From: Sepiola atlantica | Taxonomy: Eukaryota; Mollusca; Cephalopoda; Sepiida; Sepiolidae | Direction: 5' to 3' | Length of the DNA stretch: 64,000 nucleotides | Assembly: GCA_963556195.1 (NCBI GenBank) | Contig: OY744520.1 | Span: 156,635,107 to 156,699,106, forward strand | Shown: one piece after another, positions 21,746 through 31,499 of the stretch | Numbering within the stretch: the stretch's first letter is position 1 | Layout: each line of letters starts with the position of its first letter | The notes under the pieces: generated by a model | What the model saw: the letters and a program-made list of their open reading frames with translations, nothing else | Database searches by the model: none | Told to the model about the DNA's origin: nothing | Made by a program: the position numbers and the translations under genes

Positions 21746-21868
21746 GTTCGAACTCTACTTACCAGGCGCATATTTCTTCCCTCTGTACTCTATTTTCTTA
21801 ATACACTTGTTTCTACTTTATACTGTGTTCGTGTCTTCATTTCGGTCCCTTTAAACAGGACCACAACA
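21746..21868 (+). repeat. 3' LTR of Gypsy A, second part
   Basis: It matches 12158-12280 and ends CCACAACA, followed by the target duplication GGATG (21869-21873). Confidence 0.92.
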
Positions 21869-22036
21869 GGATGCAAAAGATTAAAGATACAAATATTGTT
21901 TTTTTCTATATATAAGATGTAAATTGGAATGATACACCGAGATGTTGAAATAAATATCAAATTAAAAAAATAAAAACTTGAAGGAACATATGAAAATTAT
22001 GATTTTGGATTGATTTGTTATGGTCATTGGAATGAA

Positions 22037-22040
<4 letters not shown>

Positions 22041-22095
<55 letters not shown>
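22041..22095. repeat. (TA)n microsatellite
   Basis: About 55 bp of TA dinucleotides, followed by GTGTGTGTATG and a unique-looking flank. Confidence 0.95.
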
Positions 22096-22098
<3 letters not shown>

Positions 22099-22671
22099 AT
22101 GTGTGTGTATGTAAACTTCGAAACCAATTGACCGATCAGTATGAATTTTTATACAAAGCTGCGAAGTTTAAAGTTCGGTTATGTGGGCTATATTTACTTT
22201 AATTTAGTTTCATGCAATGGGAGAAAACAAGTGATGGAAGCCGTTTGTGAAGATTCAGACGTTTTATGTAATTTCGACAATAGCTATTCGACATAATTTA
22301 ATAAAAATTGCAAGGATGCTCATGCTCATAATATTGTCATAAGCTTCAATTCGGAAATACAAATGAGGCCTAATTGCATTTAATTTGATGCACAGTTTAT
22401 ATAACAGCAATTAATCAAGATTCTCCGAATGTCAATCTCTTCTTAAGAGCTCTTAAAGTATAGACATTTACTTAAAATCAAAATCTCTTAATGAATGTAA
22501 ATCAAAATTGAAATAAGAATTCTAGAAATAATGGTTAATAGTATATATGTGGTAATCTTCATAGGAGGACATAACACTTTTGTGTGGTGAATTCATGTTA
22601 TTATCAACTATCAGATAACCTTCATTCGGACGGATATTCTGCTAATCTGTCTATATCTATATAAAGTTACG

Positions 22672-22675
<4 letters not shown>

Positions 22676-22765
<90 letters not shown>
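22676..22765. repeat. Compound (TA)n(GT)n microsatellite
   Basis: About 35 bp of TA is followed without a break by about 55 bp of GT. Confidence 0.95.
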
Positions 22766-22768
<3 letters not shown>

Positions 22769-23139
22769 GATAATCTCCTAAACTTATGACGGATCATCAT
22801 GAATTTGGAAAATAAGTGTGTTTCCTCCCCACATTTAACGTAACTGACGTCAATAGTATTTTACCGTGGAGTTTTTCTTGTTTCATCAAGTTTTATATGT
22901 CATTTGCAGGTGTCTTCTCAAACACACACACACACATATATACATGTATAATTAATCCCCCGAACAGAATAGTTTTGCGTCCCTTTACGAGGATTAGAAT
23001 CAAGATATAATGATACTAAACCTTATACCGAGAATCCTTTTTCAAATTTGATCCAATGCATTACCTAACATTTAAGGTTTTAGCTTAAGGGTATGTCTGA
23101 AAGAGAAATCTAAACTTGGGGGATCTTGCTAAATTGGTT

Positions 23140-25168
23140 CATATCCTCTGTCCTGACACGGAAATTCTATATCAAGCCTAACATGTTACAATGGTTCACT
23201 TTGACGTGCGCAGCTGCTATTGTGCCATTTAAACCCCTATAAGTATAATGCAAATAGACAAAAAATTATAGCATTAAGAAATCATTGTAAAAGTTGCATC
23301 GCCACAGCTAAGAGTAGATATACTCAGATCACAAGAAAACGCAAATTAGGAACTCATTATTTCTGGAAAATCTATAATAGTGTGGTTAATAATAGGAAAT
23401 CATAATTTATTCTGCTATCCAACCACTATGATGTCGCCTGTAGGACAACTGATAAGCCTTAACTAGGTGTCAGTGGTTCGCCTTGAACTCTACTTTCAAT
23501 CCACAAACACTCGCTTCAAAGCTTTCCACTGGAGACTGAAGCCATACTAGATGATCTGATCATAACCATTTCTCATGTCCGGTAAATCATAGACAACTTT
23601 GACACCTCCAAAGCACGTTGGCGTGATCTTATCTCTGCTATAGTCTTAAAGAAATGCTCTTCTGATCTGATCCTGTCCTCTCTAAACCGAACTACAAATA
23701 GCTTGCCGAATCCTGCTTCCTTGATAGCTTGGGAAATTAATTGTGTGATACAAGTGTACAAGAATCGTTGTGAAATAACTGACCAGCAAAATTATCGTCC
23801 TATCACTCTTCTCTCGCTCTTCGCTAAAACTTTTGAATCATTAATCAACCTAGTGATTGTCCACCTCATCGTTAATGCTAAAGTCTTTTCTGGTCAACCG
23901 TATGCATTTAGGCAAGCCCGTTCTACTGAGGATATCTCAACGGTCATTTTGAAAGGCATTTACCATACATTAGACAAAGCTGGTAAAACTAAGGCGGTAG
24001 CGCTTCATATATCCAAAGTCTTTGACAAGGTCTGGCATGAAGGTCTTCTCTGGCAAATTTATTCGTACACTATAATTAGATGAATATTTAGTAATATAAT
24101 CTCCTTCTTATCCAAAAGATAAATCCAGGTTGCCCTCGATGGGCGTACATCTCAATAACATGATATTAATGCAGGTGTGCCCCAGGGGTCGTCCTTTAGC
24201 CATTATTATTTCTGATCTTTATAAACAATATCATTGGGGCAATTGTATCCGAGATGTGTATATTTGTTCACGACACAACATTCTATTCTCAACATGTGGG
24301 AAACACGAACACATATATCCAAGGCAATGGCTGAATCATTAGAAAATGACCCCAAGTCTGTAGTGGAATGGATACATAAATGGATAGTGACATTTAAGAC
24401 AAAGTTCCTATGCTTTAACAATTATAAAAAAAACTTTTACAACCACTATTTTCCATTGCTAATGAAACACTACCTATAAATCCATAATTCAAACTCCTCG
24501 GCTCTAACATTCACGGGTAATATGCATTGGAACAAATACATAGCAGATATTGCCAAGACTGCTGCAAAGAAGGTGTCGGCCCTCTATCGATCTAGAGAAC
24601 TTCTCACGCCTGTCAGTATCTTATATCTCTACAAAGCCACTATTCGCCCATGCATGAGTTATTGTTGTCACATCTGGGCTGGTACACCAACTACTAGCTT
24701 CTCCTTCTTAAACAGGGTCCAAGAAAGAGTATCTATTCTAATAAGAGCCACACTATCTACCAAGCTCTAGCCCCTGTTTCATCGCCGCAATGTTGCATCA
24801 CTGTGTTTGTTTTACAGGTAATTTAATGGAATGTGCACCGAAGGACTTGCTGTACTGGTGCCACCTCGAGGTAAATACCGTCAACCGACCCGTCAGTTAG
24901 CAAAATCTCGCTCCTTCACTGTAAATGCCGAAGAGCTTACTACTCTAATAGCTTCCTTCGTTCGAACTGCTAGCCTTTGGAATTTCCTCCCTGTCCAATG
25001 TATCCTTGACTGTATCAACATGCAGAAGTTTAAATGTAATATGAACAAACATATCACTGCGCAACTTCCCACTTAGGATGCCCCTGTTAGTATATATCTC
25101 TAATTTACAGTAGACCTTTACGTCTCAGTGTCAATTACCTTGTTTGGGGTGAATGAATATAAAAAAAA
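23140..25168 (+). mobile_element. Jockey/CR1-like LINE, 5'-truncated copy 1
   Basis: This is the most complete copy of the window's most frequent LINE family. In order it has a pre-RT linker (AKSRYTQITRKRKLGTHYFW), RT with NYRPITLLSLF and KVFDKVWHEGLLW, a post-RT region (CHIWAGTPTT) and a 3' UTR ending CCTTGTTTGGGGTGAATGAA followed by an A-rich tail. No endonuclease lies upstream, so it is 5' truncated. The clade within the Jockey/CR1/I group is not certain. Confidence 0.82.
23220..25076 (+). pseudogene. LINE ORF2 remnant (reverse transcriptase)
   Basis: The reading uses several frames: 23220-23405 (linker), 23703-24083 (RT fingers/palm with NYRPITLL and KVFDKVW), about 24150-24340 (palm with a GVPQGS-like stretch), 24522-24770 (KYIADIAKTAAKKVSALYRS) and 24831-25076 (C-terminus). 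Near 24260 the catalytic FADD motif is replaced by FVHD in the best frame, so the active site is lost. Stops and shifts occur throughout. Confidence 0.8.
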
Positions 25169-26129
25169 GTATAGATCAAATTCAATGCAAATCTGATATA
25201 TTTTAATTTTCAAATGCGAGGTTGTCACTATATTATATTCCCTAAAAACCTTTTAAAACACTACAAAGGAACTCAAATTTGAGAGTATTTATTCATTGAT
25301 GCCTAATACATATGGTTAACATTTCACAAAAATCGGAGGTATCTGAATTGTTATGAAGAGCTTCCCTTTGTCTTTGCCCATTTTGATTAAGCTAAATTAA
25401 ACTACATATAGCCCACATTATGATACCTTACACCTATAGTTGTGTTCCAAAATTCATATTTATCAGTTAATTAGTTCACCAATGTATCTTGTACATACGA
25501 ATATATAAAAATATACACACACCTAATTTGAATAAATAGAGATATACATGGATTATTGTTTGACAGTGTTTATTTCCTTCGGTTGCACTGAGTCACTCTT
25601 TTAAATGTAACGTTTGTAAAGCGATATAAAATAGTGCGTACTTATTGATGACTTCCATTCGTCCGATTTTAGCAAAAGTCGATCAACTCCATGATACAAA
25701 GAGCAAATTGTATTTAAGAATGGTCTCAGTAGCAATGCCGGCAATTTTGATATGCTAAAAAGGCAGTTAATGGTTTCCTATAAGTGAGTTTTTGAAAGTT
25801 TGTGACTAAAAGAGAAACTAATAAACAATGATATATTCCCAAGATCGATACTACTCAGAGAATCCACCATTTTACTTACAGAGACATGTTTGATACAAGG
25901 CCACTCTTTTAGGTACTGTGTTAAGCTGATTTGGTCGAAAGAACACGAAACGATCGACTAAGGAAGACGCCACACACATAAAAGATTGTTTCTTACCATG
26001 CCATGTTTGTGTAATTGGTAAGGTAATGTTTGAGAGAAAAGTTTTTTTTTATATATCGATCGAATGTTAGATTCTGAAACAAATAATACAAAGGCAATAT
26101 TTCTACTTGAGCAAAGAGACTAAAAAATT

Positions 26130-26460
26130 ATAACAGAGGAACCTGGGTGGGAAGTTGAGCGGCAAGATATTTTTTACATTACATTTAAATTTCTGCTTTG
26201 GTACTATCTGGGAAACAAGGAGTAGAAAGGGAATTCCAAAGGTAAGCATCCCAGGGAAAGAAGCTATTTGAGTAGAAAATATTCCACCATCTATGGACCT
26301 CTATAGTAAAGGGGTGGAATTTAGCGAGTATTTAGAGAGAGTACAAGTGCAGTGTTTTTCGGGGGCATATTTTGTGGAAGCACTTATAGAAAAAGTACAG
26401 GGATACAACTCTGCGACGATGCGATAGGTGATTGAGCTGTATAGACAGTGTGGCATCTAT
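26130..26460 (-). mobile_element. Jockey/CR1-like LINE fragment
   Basis: On the plus strand this stretch parallels 57600-57920 (for example TTACATTTAAATTTCTGC, GGAAACAAGGAG, AAAGGGGTGG, AGTACAGGGAT), so it is part of the LINE C-terminus and 3' region in minus orientation. Its 3'-terminal GTTTGGGGTGAA block is missing. Confidence 0.65.
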
Positions 26461-26689
26461 TTTCATGAATGAAAAATATACTCCAAAAACTTTTTACAAA
26501 TTCTTTGATTAATCGAAAAATGCCATGTTAAAACAGATGACGATTTTGAAATAGCTGGCAGATAAGTAGTCAGTTTCTGAGTAGTTGTGGTGGTCTGTAG
26601 ACGTCCGTGTACGGTTTCTGTCTCCAACTCTGTCAAGATAAGGATAAGCAAATTCCTAGAAATGTATAATGATGAGTGTTTGCTGAATT

Positions 26690-27215
26690 GAATAATTCAT
26701 CAATATAGCTATTTCATGTTGTTCGTATTAATCTCACACGATATAATAACGTTGACACATCGGTCCTTGTTAGATCACCGGTTAAGCGACGCTGAGTCTG
26801 GCCAGTACAAGATAAGTGACCATTTTGGAATCGTAGGTGCTGTATGTTGGAGGACGGTACCATCTCCCTGCAAAAAAACACTTTCACGAACTAACGTTGT
26901 TAAAAACTATCGCCCCCAGGATACACGTGCAATTGAGGATCACTTGTGAATTTGCTATTTCCTTGCAACTTCCTCCCTCGGAGGAGGATAGCTAGATCCG
27001 TTCAGTGTGCATGCCGCACCAGGAAGCTTGGTTTATCCAAAACAATACTAAAGCGAAGATAAGATGGTTAACCAGATCCGGTCACCATATCGGGATACAA
27101 AAGACACCACAGAGAGAATCACTAACAAATATTGACTGCAGTTGAAGAAGGACCGTTAGAATTCACTGTTATCCTATGTCGAGGCGATATGTAGAAATTA
27201 GCTTCTATTAAACGC
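26690..27215 (+). pseudogene. LINE endonuclease C-terminal fragment
   Basis: The frame 26716-26949 contains GQYKISDHFGIVGAVCWRTV, whose Ser-Asp-His is the conserved end of an APE-type LINE endonuclease, followed by KNYRPQDTRAIEDHL. The catalytic Asp and His are retained. Further pieces continue in other frames to about 27,200 before a CT-rich stretch. It probably belongs to the same LINE group as 23140-25168 but is not contiguous with it. Confidence 0.7.
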
Positions 27216-27452
27216 TGTCTCTCTCTGTCTCTTTCTCTGTCTCTATTTTACTTCATTTTTCTTTTGATTTTACTTCATCTTCTCTGTGTCCGTTGTTACA
27301 GTCACCCACTGACAAATATCTAGTGCGTTATTCGCTCCGGGCAGGTTGAGCCGGATTTCTCAAAACGAGAAAGTTTCTAGGGAATATTTAATTGACAAGC
27401 GGTCCTCAGTCGCATGGATATCTCAGTCAGGAGAGATGATAAAGCTAGTTTT

Positions 27453-27575
27453 ACCACGTAGGGTGCCTAGTATTCCCAAATCGTTACCCATCTGGTACTG
27501 ACTGGGTTCAACGCCGCTTAATTTCGGTGATCTAACGAGAACCTGTGTTACAAGATTTTTCCCCATTATGCTGAC
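27453..27575 (-). pseudogene. 5S rRNA-like pseudogene 1
   Basis: Read on the minus strand, the stretch includes GGTTCTCGTTAGATCACCGA, AAATTAAGCGGCG, GATGGGTAACGA and TGGGAATACTAGGCACC. These follow the order of 5S rRNA over almost its full length (about 123 bp). The 5' quarter is the most diverged. Substitutions in conserved positions indicate a pseudogene or a 5S-derived repeat. Confidence 0.75.
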
Positions 27576-27610
27576 AAATTTGTACACTCCCAATTTACGT
27601 TTTTAGGTAT

Positions 27611-27686
27611 AAAAAAAAAAAAAAAAAAAAAAAACAACAACAACAACAACAACAACAACAATAATAACAACAACAACAACAACAAG
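27611..27686. repeat. A-run and (CAA)n tract
   Basis: A run of 24 A is followed by about 52 bp of CAA repeats with one ATAATA interruption. It resembles a retroposon tail but no matching element body was identified upstream in that orientation. Confidence 0.9.
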
Positions 27687-27933
27687 TAGCGGGACCGATG
27701 TAAATTACACGAAATAATGTTTTTAATACTAATTATCTTGTTCCTAACCTATACATGTTTGAATAAAATATGATAAGATTTGGACTTGTATATTTATTTT
27801 TTTTAAATGAACAATACATGAAACAATTTACAAAACTTTTTTATATACAATATTTCTAGTGAAGGTAATATTTCGACGACTAAACCTTACTTTGTAAAAA
27901 TTTTCGATTAAATTAAATTTGGCTCCAATTCAT

Positions 27934-28316
27934 ACGTATTTATTTACTCCTCTCCAGGAGTTAGGCACAAGGCCAGTTTTATCTTACTCCCACAAGTAAG
28001 ATGTGACCCAAGGTCTGGTCGGGAAAGTGGGGTTTGAAAAGCCAGCGCTCGAAAAGGTGAGCACTCTGGCCATTAAAAATTGCCTGTGCAGCCCCGTTGG
28101 AATTCCCCAGTAGGAGCGCCCCAGGCAGTAAGCAATAAACTTACTCCTCCCCAAAGAGGGGAGGCGAAGCCTGGGAGGGTGGACCTCCTAGAACTGCACA
28201 GAACAGACCCATAGACCGGCGTGAATCAAGCCTCGAAGGCCAAGACAATCCCAGTCTATGGAGTGCATTATCCATCGGAACAGATACAACACTTTGATCT
28301 TAGCGAAAATGCCAAG
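27934..28316 (-). mobile_element. U2 snRNA-headed SINE, copy 2
   Basis: The 383-bp insertion is flanked by CCAATTCAT (27925-27933 and 28317-28325). On the minus strand it begins CTTGGCATTTTCGCTAAGAT and continues CAAAGTGTTGTATCTGTTCC. It therefore extends further into the U2 5' end (CTCGGCCTTTTGGCTAAGAT in typical U2) than copy 1. It matches copy 1 throughout and has an extra internal block (AAGCCAGCGCTCGAAAAGG on the plus strand) absent there. Confidence 0.85.
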
Positions 28317-28370
28317 CCAATTCATGAGTAGCATACAAAGATTTGGAAGGTCGTTGCTTTTGATGTAAGC

Positions 28371-28412
28371 ATGACACACAACATCACACACGCTATTGTA
28401 TTAATATGTGTC
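28371..28412. repeat. Direct repeat, left copy
   Basis: GACACACAACATCACACACG followed by CTATTGTATTAATATGTG resembles 28640-28680 (GACACACGAACAGACACG then CTATCGTATTAATATATA). The pair brackets the tRNA-like sequence and is a direct, not inverted, repeat. Confidence 0.6.
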
Positions 28413-28473
28413 TTCCCGGTCGTCCCCTCCCTACCTCTCGTCCTCTTCCCCTCGAAATGCAGAAAAAAATCTT

Positions 28474-28555
28474 AGAGGTTGGTTGGGATCGAACTATAAA
28501 CCAGTCGAGCCGAAGTCAAAAGGACTACGTCGCTAACCGTTGCGCCAAATGGAAA
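28474..28555 (-). pseudogene. tRNA-like sequence (probable SINE head)
   Basis: On the minus strand there is an A-box-like TGGCGCAACGG (28538-28548) and a B-box-like AGTTCGATCCC (28485-28495) at tRNA-like spacing, with TGACTTCGGCTCGA between them resembling an Arg-type anticodon arm. The acceptor stem does not pair, so this is a tRNA pseudogene or SINE promoter rather than a working tRNA. Confidence 0.6.
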
Positions 28556-28639
28556 TACTTGTAAATGTTTCGAAAATTAGGCGAGTTGAATTTTTTTCAA
28601 AATCTAGGTGCGGCACGCATGCGCAGAGCTTTTGCCGGA

Positions 28640-28680
28640 AGCGTGACACACGAACAGACACGCTATCGTATTAATATATA
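28640..28680. repeat. Direct repeat, right copy
   Basis: This is the partner of 28371-28412. The sequence just left of it (CATGCGCAGAGCTTTTGCCGG) is GC-richer than the surroundings and looks like part of a dispersed repeat that ends at the adjoining AAT microsatellite. Confidence 0.6.

Positions 28681-28681
<1 letters not shown>

Positions 28682-28750
<69 letters not shown>
28682..28750. repeat. (AAT)n microsatellite
   Basis: About 69 bp of AAT trinucleotides, abutting the end of the preceding repeat. Confidence 0.95.
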
Positions 28751-28784
28751 TATTAACGTTTAACAAATTGTGTTGATTTTTTAG

Positions 28785-29100
28785 GTAATACGAAAAGAAA
28801 TAGAAATACGAAAAGTAATAAAAATACGAAAAGAAATAGAAATACGAAAAGTAATAAAAATACGAAAAGAAACAGAAATACGAAGAAATAAAAATACGAA
28901 AAGAAATAGAAATACGAAAAGTAATAAAAATACGAAAAGAAATAGAAATACGAAGAAATAAAAATACGAAAAGAAATAGAAATACGAAAAGTAATAAAAA
29001 TACGAAAAGAAATAGAAATACGAAGAAATAAAAATATGAAAAAAAATAGAAATACAAAAAAAATCAAAACACTAAAATAAATAGAAATACGAAGAAATAA
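28785..29100. repeat. 18-bp minisatellite
   Basis: About 310 bp are built from alternating units AATACGAAAAGAAATAGA and AATACGAAAAGTAATAAA, with some 12-bp shortened units. Because 18 is divisible by three, the minus strand stays open in two frames as Phe/Tyr/Leu-rich repeats. Those frames are by-products. Confidence 0.9.
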
Positions 29101-29121
29101 TACACATTCACTGACTAAGCG

Positions 29122-29190
29122 CATACATACATACATACATACATACATACATACATACATACATACATTCATTCATTCATTCATACATAC
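29122..29190. repeat. (CATA)n/(CATT)n microsatellite
   Basis: A run of CATA tetranucleotides is followed by CATT units and again CATA. Confidence 0.95.
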
Positions 29191-29969
29191 AGGGATAAAC
29201 ATAGTGATGAAGTAAGATGAAAGGGGAAGAGACCAATTCAGTTATCATCATTAGATTTATAAAGAAGGCTTTTATGGATATTAACATATAAACCTGCATG
29301 GCCCTGTGGAAATTCCACGGCTTCTTTTTACCGTGTTCAAGCATTTTCTGACAGACAAAATGTCTTTTGTTAATCTGATAAAGAATGAAACTATTAAACG
29401 TCGTCGTATTTTACGCATTTTGTTAAAATTCGTTTACTCTAATATATTTGTTTCATGTGGCAAATACGTCGCAATTTGCATGGGATATATATGACGTTAG
29501 TACAGCAGCATTTTTCTTTTCTTTTTTATTCATGTCATTGATTTATTTGGATTCGCCTCTTACACTTCAGTGTAAATGAGGAAAGGATGAGTAGCTGAAG
29601 CCACTCATCCTTTCCTCATATTCACTCTTTTCGGCTTAATATGTTTAAAATAAATAAAACGAACTTTTTAAGGCTTTTTATTAATTCATTTATTTATTGT
29701 AACAAGTTAAATGTTCTTGAAATAAATAGTCTCTTTTATCGTAAAAGTAATTGTCAGTTAGATAATCTTGAAATAAATGAAACGAATATCACTTTTAAGT
29801 AATGGGCGACGGCAGAATTTTATTCATGACGCCTTGTTCGAATTTAAAATGGGTGAAATCTTATTTTGCGGCAATCATCGACATCCACTACTTCTCAATT
29901 ACTTTTTTACATTTCATATTTGGCGATTAGGTGATCTCATTATTTGAAAGGGATGTAGGTAGTTGCAAT

Positions 29970-30700
29970 GGGAGTACAAACAAATTTACACGTGTTATTC
30001 TGGAGGTTTTATGTTTCACAGTTTCTACTTCTAAACAAGACTTGAAATCGAAGACTTACATCAAATCCATTGCCAATGTCGCCGATAAAATGGTTGGATC
30101 ATTCTACCGCTCTAGAAAGCATATAACCTTTAGCGCAACCCTCTATCTGTATTAGAGTCAAATACGTCCCAAGATGGAGTTATGTTGCCACATCTGGGGA
30201 AGTGTCGCTGAGAGCACCCTTTCCTGCCTTGTCAGAGTCCAAAAGTAACTAGTGGGAAGTGTCCTCTTCTTTATCCTACAGCCTCTTTCTCACAGAAAAG
30301 ACGTTGCTAGTCTATCGTTACTGTCATGGCGGGTGCTCGACTGAGCTTTATTCTATGGTCCACACTCATTGTAAAAAAATCACAACTATAACTCGTCTAG
30401 CTACAACCACTTTCAATAAATTCCCTTTCTCCCTCTCTGTACATAGAACTAAGCGGAAATTTCCATGAGCAGAGTTTCTTTCCTTGAATTTTGCGTATGT
30501 GGTACACGGTGCCGCATGGTTGCTGCCCGGCTGACTAATACATTGATGATTTCAAGTCCAACGTAAACAAGTTCTTGTTGCGCCATCCTCTTAAATAATC
30601 AGTTGATCTACCAGTTACAAATCCCCATCAGTGTCTTACTACTTACTTGTCCTACCCAATAACCTTATCCTCGAGTGGTATATGGGCCTTGATAAGAGGT
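29970..30700 (+). mobile_element. Jockey/CR1-like LINE 3' part, variant copy
   Basis: The frame 29931-30155 includes KTYIKSIANVADKMVGSFYR followed by SRKHITFSATLYLY, the counterpart of KYIADIAKTAAKKVSALYRS in copy 1. A stop follows, then CCHIWGSVAE in the next part. The 3' region differs from copy 1 and lacks the GTTTGGGGTGAA end, suggesting a different subfamily. Confidence 0.7.
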
Positions 30701-31205
30701 GGTATGTTGGTAAAAACTGTTTTTATTAATCTATTAGAAATTCATCGTTAGACTATTTCTAAGATGATAATTGATATTTTTGTAAATATTTAGACATATA
30801 CTTTTAAGATATATTTGGGTTTTTTTTAAGTAGAAGAGGTTCGTAGTTGACTTAATAGGGTTAAGAAAGGTATGAGCCCGGAATTCCCTTAAGCTCTGGG
30901 TTAAATATCTATGTTCAATGAATCGTTAACAATGCGTATTGGGTGTCGGCATTAAATTTCTTAACAACGGTTGATATTATTTATGTGCAAAAAATATTTT
31001 TATTTTAGAAATTTGCTATTGGTTAAAAAATGGGCCGTACCCAGTCGCGATTGCAAGAAAGAAATGCTATTTTACCGACTCACACCAACAGGGTCTGGTA
31101 AACAATAAAGTAACAATAGAAAATAACGAATTCTTTTGGAGTAAAATCCTACGTCCTTGTCTCTACTGTAACAAAAACAAAGCACACTAAAAGAATGCTA
31201 GAACC

Positions 31206-31475
31206 TTAAAAAAATTTTTTTTTTTTTTTTAAGATATAGGTTTTGCAACAACCTCCTACCATACTCTTACCCTCACTCTTAATCATAAATACCATTCGCT
31301 GATCTCCACTCGTGTTGACCACAGAAGACTGAACCCACAATCCGTAAGTACAAGTCTTTTCTCTTTTGGTTTTAACAGCATCGCGCCCTGAACCTAACAA
31401 TGGTTGATTTGCTGTAATACACCAAACCAGTCTAAGAAGTGTTAACATCAACAGAATAAAATAATGCCGTTGCAA
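31206..31475 (-). CDS. Unrecognised ORF with secretion-signal-like start
   Basis: An 89-codon frame begins MQRHYFILLMLTLLRLVWC, a hydrophobic stretch resembling a signal peptide. A Cys/Gly-containing stretch follows (KTCTYGLWVQSSVVNTSGD), then KSMVGGCCKTY. It ends in a poly-Lys tail encoded by a T-run on the plus strand. It may be a first coding exon of a secreted protein with the true end at a splice site, or a chance frame. I recognise no family. Confidence 0.15.
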   Translation of the reverse strand: MQRHYFILLMLTLLRLVWCITANQPLLGSGRDAVKTKREKTCTYGLWVQSSVVNTSGDQRMVFMIKSEGKSMVGGCCKTYILKKKKKFF

Positions 31476-31499
31476 ATATTATTTACGCTTCTCATTATC

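Larger units (their letters stand above)
8306..21868 (+). mobile_element. Gypsy-type LTR retrotransposon A with nested insertions
   Basis: The whole element is bounded by a 5-bp duplication, GGATG, at 8301-8305 and 21869-21873. Each LTR starts TGTTATGG and the 3' LTR ends CAACA. With insertions removed, both LTRs are 95 + 123 = 218 bp. Between them lie gag, protease, RT, RNase H and integrase remnants in Ty3/Gypsy order on the plus strand. A purine-rich tract (GGGAGGGGG) immediately precedes the 3' LTR. Insertions found: a Tx1-like LINE in the 5' LTR, a LINE fragment carrying a SINE in the 3' LTR, and Gypsy element B in pol. All coding frames are broken, so the element is dead. Confidence 0.92.

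Noticed and set aside
28188..28391. A 67-codon minus-strand frame
   Set aside because: It lies within the U2-headed SINE and its flank; the SINE is structural and non-coding.
28474..28555. A functional tRNA gene
   Set aside because: Box-like sequences are present but the acceptor stem does not pair.
28671..29172. Two minus-strand frames of 128 and 139 codons rich in Phe, Tyr and Leu
   Set aside because: They follow the 18-bp minisatellite and flanking microsatellites, whose period keeps the frames open.
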